Below are positions 11,601-25,600 of a stretch of 64,000 bases of DNA, piece after piece (the first letter of the stretch is position 1; each line of letters begins with the position of its first letter). The notes below the pieces were generated by a model, which was not told the DNA's origin, did no database searches, and saw only the letters and a list, made by a program, of their open reading frames with translations. This DNA comes from Congeria kusceri (lineage: Eukaryota; Mollusca; Bivalvia; Myida; Dreissenidae). The stretch spans positions 5,127,858 to 5,191,857 of the forward strand of contig CM051034.1 in the NCBI GenBank assembly GCA_027627225.1, written 5' to 3'. A program made the position numbers and the translations under genes.

Positions 11601-13078
11601 TTGGATCCGTACAGGGGCGCAAGGTCAATAAAATATCTTACTCTATTACACTACGTACATGAATATCCGCGATATATTTACTGAACAGATCCGTGCAACA
11701 AGATTTTATCTTTAGGAGAGTACGTGTATAATTACATCATTACTGCAGCAGTGCATATACAAAATCACTTCCTTGTGCAGTCATATTTAAATTGAGATTT
11801 AGTTCACATTTGTTTTCCATTCCATGAAACTTCCTCATTACCTAAGGGATCCCACTAAAGATTTCATTTTCGATATATCTTGGATTTCTTGTCATGACAC
11901 AAATATAGATCTATTGAATTTTAATACATACGCTTCGGATTACACTTAGAATCCGAAACTGCAGAAATCCACGAGCTATAAATATTCGAAATATCAATAA
12001 TCAGACGACATTTATCAGGTGTAACCTTTTAAATAGAGACGACAAAATGAGCATCAATAGAGAAAATCTTAGCGTAGTGAACATAGCAGACGACAATGTG
12101 GCCGAAGTCAACACGCAGACGATATTTATGCGTTAATTGGGACGATATCTTTCAAAGCGTTTCAATATAAACAGGGCATATAATAGCAAGTATGTTAAAG
12201 ATGCATTTAAAAAAAAAAAATTTAAGAAAAATGTTAGGAAAAAAACACGAGAAATTTGCGTCCTGGTCAGTATTCGCCATTGAACCAACGCATGGACATT
12301 GAGTAGGAAGAATAAAGAATATTCTCGAAATCGTTGTATTCTACGCAGTCTGTTAATTCACGGTGCATATGGTCACCGCATACTGCTGAAATTAAATTTG
12401 AAAGCACAGTATACTTTGTGGAAAAAGTCGTTGAAAAGGCAAGATATACCCGTATTTAAATTCAAATATTTAACAATCCATATACTCGATGATAAAACCA
12501 CGAGTTGCATGGAACAAAATATGATTTAAGACACACGTGAACGTTTAATTTTATTAAAATAGTGCTAGCATGGTGTAGATCTCGGTGAAAAACAAGTACC
12601 TGTATGGAATAATATGCATAATTCGCATTTAAATATTCAGTTTCAATGTATAGTTCATAGTTCCAAATGTATTTTTTCAACAAAAACACAATGATAAGAT
12701 CACAGAAACTGAAATGAGCTTCTATCGAACCAATTATAGCCAACATGGGAGTGAAATGTGAATATATATCTGAAAATTCACTTCATGAATAAAAGACATG
12801 GACACTTTTTCACTTCGTCTATGACGAGGGACGAATTTCAGGAAAATATGTTGTAAGAATATTTAGTAGCGATATCCACTGTGTTCCGTAGAACTAAAAT
12901 TATTGTCATATAATGATGAAAAACCCAGAGAAATTAAAATTTTCTTGCACTGCACGTATTTACCAAACTTAAATAAACTTATAGCATTCTTTATTGAGAA
13001 CGATTTGCTAAATGGCATTAGCGACAATGGTACCAGAAAGTTTGCGAGTAGTAAACTAGTAGTTTTTCTTGAGTCTAA
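11601..13078. other. Spacer U, without recognised gene
   Basis: No supported coding sequence. This region, with what follows up to 14505, separates block Y from block X at the original locus and is absent from the amplified units. Confidence 0.45.
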
Positions 13079-13603
13079 GTATGTTCTTTATTCTCAAGTC
13101 TAAGTAAGTCTTTATTCTTTATTCTCAACTTTATTCTCAAGTCTAAGTAACTTTATTCTTTATTCTCAACTTTATTCTCAAGTCTAAGTAACTTTATTCT
13201 TTATTCTCAACTTTATTCTCAAGTCTAAGTAACTATATTCTTTATTCTCAACTTTATTCTCAACGAAATGCATTAGTCTGCACAAAAATAAAATTTTTAG
13301 TAATGGTGACCTTGACCTTGACCCCACAAACCGCAAATGCAATCCCAAGCGAGGTCTCGATATTATGTATCAACATATGAAGTTTCATTAAAATATATGA
13401 ATGTGTTCTTACAACTTTATTCTCCAGTCTAAGTAACTTTATTATGTATTCTCATCTTTATTCTCAAGTCTAAGTAACTTTATTCTGTATTCTCAACTTT
13501 ATTATCAAGTCTAAGTAACTTTATTCTGTATTCTCAACTTTATTCTCAAGTCTAAGTAACTTTATTCTGTATTCTCAACATTATTCTCAAGTCTAAGAAC
13601 TGG
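13079..13603. repeat. Tandem repeat of about 41 bp (TCTAAGTAACTTTATTCT...CTCAACTTTATTCTCAAG)
   Basis: Roughly four copies at 13079-13262 and five at 13405-13600. They are separated by about 140 bases of a TGACCTTGACCTTGACC-type dispersed repeat that seems to have inserted in the array. The second half uses CTGTATTCTC where the first uses CTTTATTCTC. Confidence 0.85.
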
Positions 13604-13866
13604 CCCTGTATTCCAGAAACATCTTAAGTTTATCTTAAAATATTTTCACTTAAGTTCCAATTTTTGTAAGGCAATATGTTTAAGACTACATGTAAATTAA
13701 TGATTCCAATTACGGTTAAGTAAATCGTAGTTAATAATAAGTTGGTAATAAGTTGTGAACATTTAGCAGAATTTCATGTATACATGGAATAAAATGTTTA
13801 AGAAAAATGACGATTTTAAGGCTAAGGATAAGATTTTGCTTAAGATGTTTCTGGAATACGACCCCT
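13602..13866. mobile_element. TIR MITE, CTTAAG family
   Basis: GGCCCTGTATTCCAGAAACATCTTAAG at the left is matched by the inverted CTTAAGATGTTTCTGGAATACGACCCC at the right. About 265 bases, non-coding. Confidence 0.75.
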
Positions 13867-14130
13867 GGGCCCATATTTTTATAAAGATTCTAAAGCCATT
13901 GTTAACTTGAGTTGAACATAAGTCAAATTAGAATTCGTGTTTAAAACATTATGCTTTGGAACATTTGCATGACTAATGCTAGATATCAATACAGTTTGAA
14001 TTATATTGCAAAGTATGTGTCAAATTCTTTCAGAAATGCATTAGTTTGTCAGAAAATCCATTAGTAAAATGTGAGAATTTTAAGATATTTCTTAATTTTC
14101 AACTAAGATTCTTTATAAATACCAGCCCTG
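13865..14130. mobile_element. TIR MITE directly abutting the previous one
   Basis: GGGCCCATATTTTTATAAAGATTCT and AGATTCTTTATAAATACCAGCCC form imperfect terminal inverted repeats, about 265 bases apart. The element begins where the previous one ends. Confidence 0.65.
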
Positions 14131-14401
14131 GTCGGTGAATACGGATCCGGGATTGGAACCACTACTTCAAAAGCACGAGAATGATTTTGCATTCACTCTG
14201 GTAGGACACACTACAATGCTGTCGTCAACATGTAAATGAACATTGGGCAAGTACAGACTATATTCATATAAAAATATAATTGTTTTATACAATGTTTAAA
14301 TCCTAATTAGGCGATCGATACATATGTAAACAATCTTTAACCTATTGGCCCGATTCATAACGCGACACCATGTCTTGGTGAGGCAAACATTTGTGTTAAT
14401 T

Positions 14402-15145
14402 CAGGGGTGGCGAAAAAAAAACTTACTTGTCGACGGACAACTAATTATGAAATTTAACTTGTCCGTTGATGAAATCCACTTGTCCGTATATATATTAAAA
14501 TGAGTCATTCCTGTGTAAAGACCACACTTAGTATCTGCCAAAAGAGGGAACTGCTTACATATTTGACATGTAGCAGTTTGATCATCATCAATACTAACCA
14601 TGGGAAATCATTTAGCCAAGTTTGCTGAAAACTTCTTGTACGTTTAGTTGAATCATATTTCTTATCATAATCTGTATTAGTTTTTTTGGGTGGTGGACTA
14701 TTTAAAGCTTCGGGTTTCTGTTCCGAAGTTGAAGATTTTATTTAAAAAAGTTCTATTAATATACCGTAAAAGTCGTCTGAAATAAGATTGCAGACTGCGT
14801 TTTGTTTATTTTAATGCAACATGATAAATTCCGTTACGAGTGCTAAAAAATAGAAACCCGTCTACACTGCAGTCTAAAAGTCGGATCGTATGTTGAAAAT
14901 CCGGAACGTTTTTCAATGCGTTCCATGTTTTGTGGGCAGCTTTACTCCGCGTATAGCACACGTTTTGCTCCGCAAATAGCACTGACAATGCAAACGTACG
15001 TCAACACCTGGTTTTGCGAAACTGAAATTCGGCTTTATTTTTTTTAATTCTCCGAGCTGTTTCTCAAGAAATTGAAAAAATACAGTTGCCAAGACCTACA
15101 AATGTACGACTCGGACATCTCGGACATTTGATTTCGCCACCCCTG
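14402..15145. mobile_element. Non-autonomous hAT-type element with CAGGGGTGGCGAAA termini
   Basis: CAGGGGTGGCGAAA at 14402 and TTTCGCCACCCCTG ending at 15145 are perfect 14-base inverted termini of hAT type. The flanks GTTAATT and GTTAAAT look like a decayed target duplication. On the minus strand about 14600-14500 encodes ATCQICKQFPLLADTKCG..., resembling the zinc finger at the start of some hAT transposase relatives (ZNF862/TTF-type, from memory). It is too short to be functional. The 4-kb array boundary at 14506 falls inside this element, so downstream copies lack its first 104 bases. Confidence 0.7.
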
Positions 15146-15189
15146 GTTAAATGATTTAAAAATCCATTCATTCGTGGCCAAGTTAGAAG

Positions 15190-15842
15190 TCCGGACTTTT
15201 GACCTTTAAGAGCTTGACATTTGACCTACAATCTTGGTTCATACTCGTGACATGCCGTCTCATTTAGGCAAACATTTGAAAATTCCTCCATAGGTCGGAC
15301 AAGAAAAAGTTCGACCTTTGACCTCTAAGTGTGACCTTGACCTTGACCATAAGACATGGTTCATGTGCGCTTCATGATGATTCATTGAGATTAACATTTG
15401 TGCCAAGTAGTTTTTAAATCCATGGCAAGTATGGTCAAGCAAATTGCTAATTTGCCCCTTTGACCTCCAGGTGTGACCTTGACCTGTGACCTAGGGACCT
15501 GCTTCATGAGTGTTATACACCATTACAGTGCAGAAACATTTGTGCCAAGTAATTATAAAATACATCCATCCATGACTAATTTATATTCCAGACAAGAAAA
15601 AAACCCAACTTATAATCAAAGTGCTATTACTCCTAGGAACGAACTTACGCTTAGCACGGACCTGGTTCGCGTGCATAGAGATGCTGCATATAAAGTTTCA
15701 TTGAAATCGAGTTATTAGTTCCTGAGATCTCGCGCGGAAACGAAATTTTCCTATTAAAATGTCATATTTATAATCAAAATGGCAATAACTCGCTGAAAAA
15801 TCATTAGACCGGAACGACCGGACAAAATGAGCATGTCCTCCT
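15190..15842. repeat. Dispersed molluscan-type repeat with TGACCTTGACC blocks
   Basis: Internal sub-repeats contain TTGACCTTTAAG, GTGTGACCTTGACCTTGACC, AACATTTGTGCCAAGTA and ATCCATCCATGACTAATTTA, ending in AGACCGGAACGACCGGACAA. The last third is clearly related to 31270-31500. It is present in all four X blocks. Small open frames here are not conserved genes. Confidence 0.7.
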
Positions 15843-16089
15843 CAGGGCCAGTTGCTCAAAACTTTAACGGCCAATTAAGCTAACAGCCGTTAACTTTTGG
15901 ATAAAGTTTTTGATGTAAATTAAATGTTAAAATTTTAAAATTTGCATTTATTGCAAATAAATTGCAATGTTCAAATAATTGTCAAATGCTTCACACGCGA
16001 ATTAGTTGTAATATTAGTTTTCTTTACATCTAAAGTTAACAGGCCGTTAGCTTAACCGGCAGTAAAAGTTTTGAGCAACTGGACCCTGG
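15843..16089. mobile_element. TIR MITE (CAGGGCCAGTTGCTCAAAACTTT termini) in unit 1
   Basis: The left arm CAGGGCCAGTTGCTCAAAAC and the right arm GTTTTGAGCAACTGGACCCTGG are near-perfect inverted repeats. The homology continues inward through TTAAGCTAACAGCCGTTAACTTT-like sequence, giving arms of about 60 bases. The same element is carried at 19890-20136, 23940-24186 and 27986-28232 by tandem duplication. Confidence 0.85.
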
Positions 16090-16454
16090 TAGGGATGCTG
16101 CATATACAGTTTCATTGAACTTGAGTCATTAGATCCCAAGATCTAATGACGAATTGACTTTAGCATCAAAATTTACTATATATGTAGTTTAAACTATTAT
16201 GAGTAAACAAAGTCTAAACTATACAAAGATTTAAAAGAAACAGGGTTCGCTATAATAATATGCCAGATGTTAAAAAGTGGGGTCGCTTTTTTAACGTTTG
16301 TTATATTTTAATGTATACTTTATCATTGAAATATGAAATGCGAGCTGTTTTGTTTTCACGATAATCAAAGTTATATTTGTGTATTATTTTGACTTTTTAT
16401 ACAATAATAATACTTTTTATCATGACACGCGCCGAGTATATTATAGACATAGAA

Positions 16455-16777
16455 CAACATTAACCGTTGTTAAATTACCAATAAACAACCCAAAAAATAG
16501 TTCCAAAACTGTAAAATATAGTTCGCATTGTAGTTGCAGAAAATATTGTCCTTCATGTTAGAAACGGAATAATTTTCCCATTATCGTTGTTTATCGGCTA
16601 ATAAACAACGACTTGTCGGTCTGGTGCGGTATGTTAAACAACTCGGGCTAACGCTCTCGACGTGGTTTAAATTATACGCATCAGAACTCCAAAGCCCGAG
16701 TTGTTTAATATACCGCAACAGAACGACAAATCGTTGTTTATTAGCCGACAAACAACTCTAAATCGAAAATTATTTCC
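16455..16777. mobile_element. Nested-hairpin inverted-repeat element in unit 1
   Basis: The main part is 16569-16777: ends AATAATTTTC...TTATCGTTGTTTATCGGC and its inverse, with the core ACTCGGGCTAACGCTCTCGA. The preceding part (TACCAATAAACAACCC, ATAGTTCCAAAACTG) is the inverse of the sequence after the copies in genes A and C. Copies are carried in the other units; the one near 24690 has lost part of its left hairpin. Confidence 0.75.
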
Positions 16778-18553
16778 TCATTAAATGATATTTGCTTAAT
16801 ATATTTATTTCGTTATTACATTATGATCGGAAGAGTAGTGTCCCTTTGACCTACACATTTGAGTTTGTTAATTTCGTTTGTACGACCTCTCTCCCCCACC
16901 CGTCTTGTTGCGCCTTTTCGTCGATATAGCCGGTTTAAATTCATGTACGGATGACACGGTCGTGTTATGAAATCCACCTCGGTAGCATATGATAGGTAGA
17001 CGTGATAGTTTGTAGGTCTATTACAACTTGAATTATTATTACAACCAGTTTGTAAGATATGTAAAAACTGTCGGCAATGGGCCAGAGTCTGCAAAAAACA
17101 CACACAATGAAACGACAACTCTGTGTTGAAACTGTTCATCAGAAGACAGAGTTACTGCGACTGTGACTGCTACTTCTACTGCTACTGCTACTACTACCAC
17201 TACCACTACAACAACCACTACTACTATCACTACTACTACTACTACTACTACTGCTTCTAACGTTAAGCTAAATGTTGGGATCCAAGGTAATAAAGTTATG
17301 ACCCAAGGTTTATTTCCATCATATTTCATCATCACGCATTACACGTCACGATACTTGCGTTAAGAGAAACGTTGGGATCCAATGTGATCAAAAATAACGC
17401 TATGATCCAAGGTTAATTTCCATCATATTTCATCATCACGCATTACATATGACGATACTTGCGTATAAAGAAACGCTGGGATCCAAGGTAATCCAAATAA
17501 CGAAAAGCTATGATGCAATGTAAACCGTATTATATTTCATCATCTCGAAACAATGCGCGTCATGATAAATTTGGAATAAATTGAGATAAATTTGGAATTC
17601 AATGTGATCGAAATAACGCTTTGACGCAAGGTTTATTTACATCATCTTCATCAAACACCATACGTCAGAATTCTAACGTCGAGAGAAACGTTGGTATCCG
17701 AGGAAATCCAAATAAAAATTGCAATCACCGCTTATTGACCTTTCGTCATGCAACTCAGGTCACGCATCTAATATTGAGGAAAACGCTGGGATCCGAGCTA
17801 TCATCTTTTGTCACGAATCATACATCACAACTCTGACCTTGGTATAAACGCTGGGATCCGACCTATCAAGTACCGGCCTCATGTTTCGTCATCAATACGT
17901 CACAACTCTGACCTTGATATAAACACTGGGATCCGAGTTATCATGCACCGTTCTCATCTTTCGTCACGCATCATATGTCATAACTATGACCTTGATATAA
18001 ACGTTGGGATTCGAGCTATCACGCAATGGTTATTGGCCTCATCTGTCGTCACGCATCATACGTCATAACTATGACCTTGACGTAAACGTTGGGAACCGAA
18101 CTATCCCGCAATGGTTATTGGCCTCATCTTTCGTCACGCATCATACGTCATAACTCTGACCTTGATATAAACGTTGGGAACCGAGCTATCACGCAATGGT
18201 TATTGGCCTCATCTTTCGTCACGCATCATTCGTCATATCTCTGACCTTGGTATAAACGCTGGGATCCGACCTTTCAAGCACCGGCCTCATATTTCGTCAT
18301 CAATACGTCATATCTCTGACCTAGATATAAACGCTGGGAACCGAGTTATCGAGCAACGGCCTCATCTTTCGTCACGCATCATACGTCATAACTATGACCT
18401 TGACGTAAACGTTGGGATCCGAACTATCACGCAATGGTTATTGCCCTTATCTTTCGTCAAGCATCATACGTCATATCTCTGACCTTGATATAAAAGTTGG
18501 GATCCGAGCCATCAAGCAATATTTGTGTGTTTGTCTCACATTTCATCAGACAC

Positions 18554-21500
18554 CATTCCTGTGTAAAGACCACACTTAGTATCTGCCAAAAGAGGGAACT
18601 GCTTACATATTTGACATGTAGCAGTTTGATCATCATCAATACTAACCATGGGAAATCATTTAGCCAAGTTTGCTGAAAACTTCTTGTACGTTTAGTTGAA
18701 TCATATTTCTTATCATAATCTGTATTAGTTTTTTTGGGTGGTGGACTATTTAAAGCTTCGGGTTTCTGTTCCGAAGTTGAAGATTTTATTTAAAAAAGTT
18801 CTATTATATACCGTAAAAGTCGTCTGAAATAAGATTGCAGACTGCGTTTTGTTTATTTTAATGCAACATGATAAATTCCGTTACGAGTGCTAAAAAATGG
18901 AAACCCGTCTACACTGCAGTCTAAAAGTCGGATCGTATGTTGAAAATCCGGAACGTTTTTCAATGCGTTCCATGTTTTGTGGGCAGCTTTACTCCGCGTA
19001 TAGCACACGTTTTGCTCCGCAAATAGCACTGACAATGCAAACGTACGTCAACACCTGGTTTTGCGAAACTGAAATTCGGCTTTATTTTTTTTAATTCTCC
19101 GAGCTGTTTCTCAAGAAATTGAAAAAATACAGTTGCAAAGACCTACAAATGTACGACTCGGACATCTCGGACATTTGATTTCGCCACCCCTGGTTAAATG
19201 ATTTAAAAATCCATTCATTCGTGGCCAAGTTAGAAGTCCGGACTTTTGACCTTTAAGAGCTTGACATTTGGCCTACAATCTTGGTTCATACTCGTGACAT
19301 GCCGTCTCATTTAGGCAAACATTTGAAAATTCCTCCATAGGTCGGACAAGAAAAAGTTCGACCTTTGACCTCTAAGTGTGACCTTGACCTTGACCATAAG
19401 ACATGGTTCATGTGCGCTTCATGATGATTCATTGAGATTAACATTTGAGCCAAGTAGTTTTTAAATCCATGGCAAGTATGGTCAAGCAAATTGCTAATTT
19501 GCCCCTTTGACCTCCAGGTGTGACCTTGACCTGTGACCTAGGGACCTGCTTCATGAGTGTTATACACCATTACAGTGCAGAAACATTTGTGCCAAGTAAT
19601 TATAAAATCCATCCATCCATGACTAATTTATATTCCAGACAAGAAAAAAAACCAACTTATAATCAAAGTGCTATTACTCCTAGGAACGAACTTACGCTTA
19701 GCACGGACCTGGTTCGCGTGCATAGAGATGCTGCATATAAAGTTTCATTGAAATCGAGTTATTAGTTCCTGAGATCTCGCGCGGAAACGAAATTTTCCTA
19801 TTAAAATGTCATATTTATAATCAAAATGGCAATAACTCGCTGAAAAATCATTAGACCGGAACGACCGGACAAAATGAGCATGTCCTCCTCAGGGCCAGTT
19901 GCTCAAAACTTTAACGGCCAATTAAGCTAACAGCCGTTAACTTTTGGATAAAGTTTTTGATGTAAATTAAATGTTAAAATTTTAAAATTTGCATTTATTG
20001 CAAATAAATTGCAATGTTCAAATAATTGTCAAATGCTTCACACGCGAATTAGTTGTAATATTAGTTTTCTTTACATCTAAAGTTAACAGGCCGTTAGCTT
20101 AACCGGCAGTAAAAGTTTTGAGCAACTGGACCCTGGTAGGGATGCTGCATATACAGTTTCATTGAACTTGAGTCATTAGATCCCAAGATCTAATGACGAA
20201 TTGACTTTAGCATCAAAATTTACTATATATGTAGTTTAAACTATTATGAGTAAACAAAGTCTAAACTATACAAAGATTTAAAAGAAACAGGGTTCGCTAT
20301 AATAATATGCCAGATGTTAAAAAGTGGGGTCGCTTTTTTAACGTTTGTTATATTTTAATGTATACTTTATCATTGAAATATGAAATGCGAGCTGTTTTGT
20401 TTTCACGATAATCAAAGTTATATTTGTGTATTATTTTGACTTTTTATACAATAATAATACTTTTTATCATGACACGCGCCGAGTATATTATAGACATAGA
20501 ACAACATTAACCGTTGTTAAATTACCAATAAACAACCCAAAAAATAGTTCCAAAACTGTAAAATATAGTTCGCATTGTAGTTGCAGAAAATATTGTCCTT
20601 TCATGTTAGAAACGGAATAATTTTCCCATTATCGTTGTTTATCGGCTAATAAACAACGACTTGTCGGTCTGGTGCGGTATGTTAAACAACTCGGGCTAAC
20701 GCTCTCGACGTGGTTTAAATTATACGCATCAGAACTCCAAAGCCCGAGTTGTTTAATATACCGCAACAGAACGACAAATCGTTGTTTATTAGCCGATAAA
20801 CAACTCTAAATCGAAAATTATTTCCTCATTAAATGATATTTGCTTAATATATTTATTTCGTTATTACATTATGATCGGAAGAGTAGTGTCCCTTTGACCT
20901 ACACATTTGAGTTTGTTAATTTCGTTTGTACGACCTCTCTCCCCCACCCGTCTTGTTGCGCCTTTTCGTCGATATAGCCGGTTTAAATTCATGTACGGAT
21001 GAAACGGTCGTGTTATGAAATCCACCTCGGTAGCATATGATAGGTAGACGTGATAGTTTGTAGGTCTATTACAACTTGAATTATTATTACAACCAGTTTG
21101 TAAGATATGTAAAAACTGTCGGCAATGGGCCAGAGTCTGCAAAAAACACACACAATGAAACGACAACTCTGTGTTGAAACTGTTCATCAGAAGACAGAGT
21201 TACTGCGACTGTGACTGCTACTTCTACTGCTACTGCTACTACTACCACTACCACTACAACAACCACTACTACTATCACTACTACTACTACTACTACTACT
21301 GCTTCTAACGTTAAGCTAAATGTTGGGATCCAAGGTAATAAAGTTATGACCCAAGGTTTATTTCCATCATATTTCATCATCACGCATTACACGTCACGAT
21401 ACTTGCGTTAAGAGAAACGTTGGGATCCAATGTGATCAAAAATAACGCTATGATCCAAGGTTAATTTCCATCATATTTCATCATCACGCATTACATATGA

Positions 21501-22601
21501 CGATACTTGCGTATAAAGAAACGCTGGGATCCAAGGTAATCCAAATAACGAAAAGCTATGATGCAATGTAAACCGTATTATATTTCATCATCTCGAAACA
21601 ATGCACGTCATGATAAATTTGGAATAAATTGAGATAAATTTGGAATTCAATGTGATCGAAATAACGCTTTGACGCAAGGTTTATTTACATCATCTTCATC
21701 AAACACCATACGTCAGAATTCTAACGTCGAGAGAAACGTTGGTATCCGAGGAAATCCAAATAAAAATTGCAATCACCGCTTATTGACCTTTCGTCATGCA
21801 ACTCAGGTCACGCATCTAATATTGAGGAAAACGCTGGGATCCGAGCTATCATCTTTTGTCACGAATCATACATCACAACTCTGACCTTGGTATAAACGCT
21901 GGGATCCGACCTATCAAGTACCGGCCTCATGTTTCGTCATCAATATGTCACAACTCTGACCTTGATATAAACACTGGGATCCGAGTTATCATGCACCGTT
22001 CTCATCTTTCGTCACGCATCATATGTCATAACTATGACCTTGATATAAACGTTGGGATTCGAGCTATCACGCAATGGTTATTGGCCTCATCTGTCGTCAC
22101 GCATCATACGTCATAACTATGACCTTGACGTAAACGTTGGGAACCGAACTATCCCGCAATGGTTATTGGCCTCATCTTTCGTCACGCATCATACGTCATA
22201 ACTATGACCTTGATATAAACGTTGGGAACCGAGCTATCACGCAATGGTTATTGGCCTCATCTTTCGTCACGCATCATTCGTCATATCTCTGACCTTGGTA
22301 TAAACGCTGGGATCCGACCTTTCAAGCACCGGCCTCATATTTCGTCATCAATACGTCATATCTCTGACCTAGATATAAACGCTGGGAACCGAGTTATCGA
22401 GCAACGGCCTCATCTTTCGTCACGCATCATACGTCATAACTATGACCTTGACGTAAACGTTGGGATCCGAACTATCACGCAATGGTTATTGCCCTTATCT
22501 TTCGTCAAGCATCATACGTCATATCTCTGACCTTGATATAACAGTTGGGATCCGAGCCATCAAGCAATATTTGTGTGTTTGTCTCACATTTCATCAGACA
22601 C
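18554..22601. repeat. 4,048-bp tandem array, unit 2
   Basis: Near-identical to unit 1, with only scattered substitutions and indels such as one base lost near 18806. The boundary is again CACCAT joined to TCCTGTGTAAAG. Confidence 0.93.
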
Positions 22602-25600
22602 CATTCCTGTGTAAAGACCACACTTAGTATCTGCCAAAAGAGGGAACTGCTTACATATTTGACATGTAGCAGTTTGATCATCATCAATACTAACCATGGG
22701 AAATCATTTAGCCAAGTTTGCTGAAAACTTCTTGTACGTTTAGTTGAATCATATTTCTTATCATAATCTGTATTAGTTTTTTTGGGTGGTGGACTATTTA
22801 AAGCTTCGGGTTTCTGTTCCGAAGTTGAAGATTTTATTTAAAAAAGTTCTATTATATACCGTAAAAGTCGTCTGAAATAAGATTGCAGACTGCGTTTTGT
22901 TTATTTTAATGCAACATGATAAATTCCGTTACGAGTGCTAAAAAATAGAAACCCGTCTACACTGCAGTCTAAAAGTCGGATCGTATGTTGAAAATCCGGA
23001 ACGTTTTTCAATGCGTTCCATGTTTTGTGGGCAGCTTTACTCCGCGTATAGCACATGTTTTGCTCCGCAAATAGCACTGACAATGCAAACGTACGTCAAC
23101 ACCTGGTTTTGCGAAACTGAAATTCGGCTTTATTTTTTTTAATTCTCCGAGCTGTTTCTCAAGAAATTGAAAAAATACAGTTGCCAAGACCTACAAATGT
23201 ACGACTCGGACATCTCGGACATTTGATTTCGCCACCCCTGGTTAAATGATTTAAAAATCCATTCATTCGTGGCCAAGTTAGAAGTCCGGACTTTTGACCT
23301 TTAAGAGCTTGACATTTGGCCTACAATCTTGGTTCATACTCGTGACATGCCGTCTCATTTAGGCAAACATTTGAAAATTCCTCCATAGGTCGGACAAGAA
23401 AAAGTTCGACCTTTGACCTCTAAGTGTGACCTTGACCTTGACCATAAGACCATGGTTCATGTGCGCTTCATGATGATTCATTGAGATTAACATTTGAGCC
23501 AAGTAGTTTTTAAATCCATGGCAAGTATGGTCAAGCAAATTGCTAATTTGCCCCTTTGACCTCCAGGTGTGACCTTGACCTGTGACCTAGGGACCTGCTT
23601 CATGAGTGTTATACACCATTACAGTGCAGAAACATTTGTGCCAAGTAATTATAAAATCCATCCATCCATGACTAATTTATATTCCAGACAAGAAAAAAAA
23701 CCAACTTATAATCAAAGTGCTATTACTCCTAGGAACGAACTTACGCTTAGCACGGACCTGGTTCGCGTGCATAGAGATGCTGCATATAAAGTTTCATTGA
23801 AATCGAGTTATTAGTTCCTGAGATCTCGCGCGGAAACGAAATTTTCCTATTAAAATGTCATATTTTATAATCAAAATGGCAATAACTCGCTGAAAAATCA
23901 TTAGACCGGAACGACCGGACAAAATGAGCATGTCCTCCTCAGGGCCAGTTGCTCAAAACTTTAACGGCCAATTAAGCTAACAGCCGTTAACTTTTGGATA
24001 AAGGTTTTGATGTAAATTAAATGTTAAAATTTTAAAATTTGCATTTATTGCAAATAAATTGCAATGTTCAAATAATTGTCAAATGCTTCACACGCGAATT
24101 AGTTGTAATATTAGTTTTCTTTACATCTAAAGTTAACAGGCCGTTAGCTTAACCGGCAGTAAAAGTTTTGAGCAACTGGACCCTGGTAGGGATGCTGCAT
24201 ATACAGTTTTCATTGAACTTGAGTCATTAGATCCCAAGATCTAATGACGAATTGACTTTAGCATCAAAATTTACTATATATGTAGTTTAAACTATTATGA
24301 GTAAACAAAGTCTAAACTATACAAAGATTTAAAAGAAACAGGGTTCGCTATAATAATATGCCAGATGTTAAAAAGTGGGGTCGCTTTTTTTAACGTTTGT
24401 TATATTTTAATGTATACTTTATCATTGAAATATGAAATGCGAGCTGTTTTGTTTTCACGATAATCAAAGTTATATTTGTGTATTATTTTGACTTTTTATA
24501 CAATAATAATACTTTTTATCATGACACGCGCCGAGTATATTAATAGACATAGAACAACATTAACCGTTGTTTAAATTACCAATAAACAACCCAAAAAATA
24601 GTTCCAAAACTGTAAAATATAGTTCGCATTGTAGTTGCAGAAAATATTGTCCTTTCATGTTAGAAACGGAATAATTTTCCCATTATCGTTGTTTATCGGC
24701 TAATCGACTTGTCGGTCTGGTGCGGTATGTTGAACAACTCGGGCTAACGCTCTCGACGTGGTTTAAATTATACGCATCAGAACTCCAAAGCCCGAGTTGT
24801 TTAATATACCGCAACAGAACGACAAATCGTTGTTTATTAGCCGATAAACAACTCTAAATCGAAAATTATTTCCTCATTAAATGATATTTGCTTAATATAT
24901 TTATTTCGTTATTACATTATGATCGGAAGAGTAGTGTCCCTTTGACCTACACATTTGAGTTTGTTAATTTCGTTTGTACGACCTCTCTCCCCCACCCGTC
25001 TTGTTGCGCCTTTTCGTCGATATAGCCGGTTTAAATTCATGTACGGATGAAACGGTCGTGTTATGAAATCCACCTCGGTAGCATATGATAGGTAGACGTG
25101 ATAGTTTGTAGGTCTATTACAACTTGAATTATTATTACAACCAGTTTGTAAGATATGTAAAAACTGTCGGCAATGGGCCAGAGTCTGCAAAAAACACACA
25201 CAATGAAACGACAACTCTGTGTTGAAACTGTTCATCAGAAGACAGAGTTACTGCGACTGTGACTGCTACTTCTACTGCTACTGCTACTACTACCACTACC
25301 ACTACAACAACCACTACTACTATCACTACTACTACTACTACTACTACTGCTTCTAACGTTAAGCTAAATGTTGGGATCCAAGGTAATAAAGTTATGACCC
25401 AAGGTTTATTTCCATCATATTTCATCATCACGCATTACACGTCACGATACTTGCGTTAAGAGAAACGTTGGGATCCAATGTGATCAAAAATAACGCTATG
25501 ATCCAAGGTTAATTTCCATCATATTTCATCATCACGCATTACATATGACGATACTTGCGTATAAAGAAACGCTGGGATCCAAGGTAATCCAAATAACGAA

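Larger units (their letters stand above)
14506..18553. repeat. 4,048-bp tandem array, unit 1 (X + Y)
   Basis: Block X (14506-17259) contains a truncated hAT-type element, a TGACCTTGACC-type repeat, a TIR MITE, a nested-hairpin element and a short ACT microsatellite. It is joined to a copy of minisatellite block Y (17255-18556). The X-to-Y joint shares TTCTA with both parents; the Y-to-X joint shares CAT. No gene is supported inside. Confidence 0.93.
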
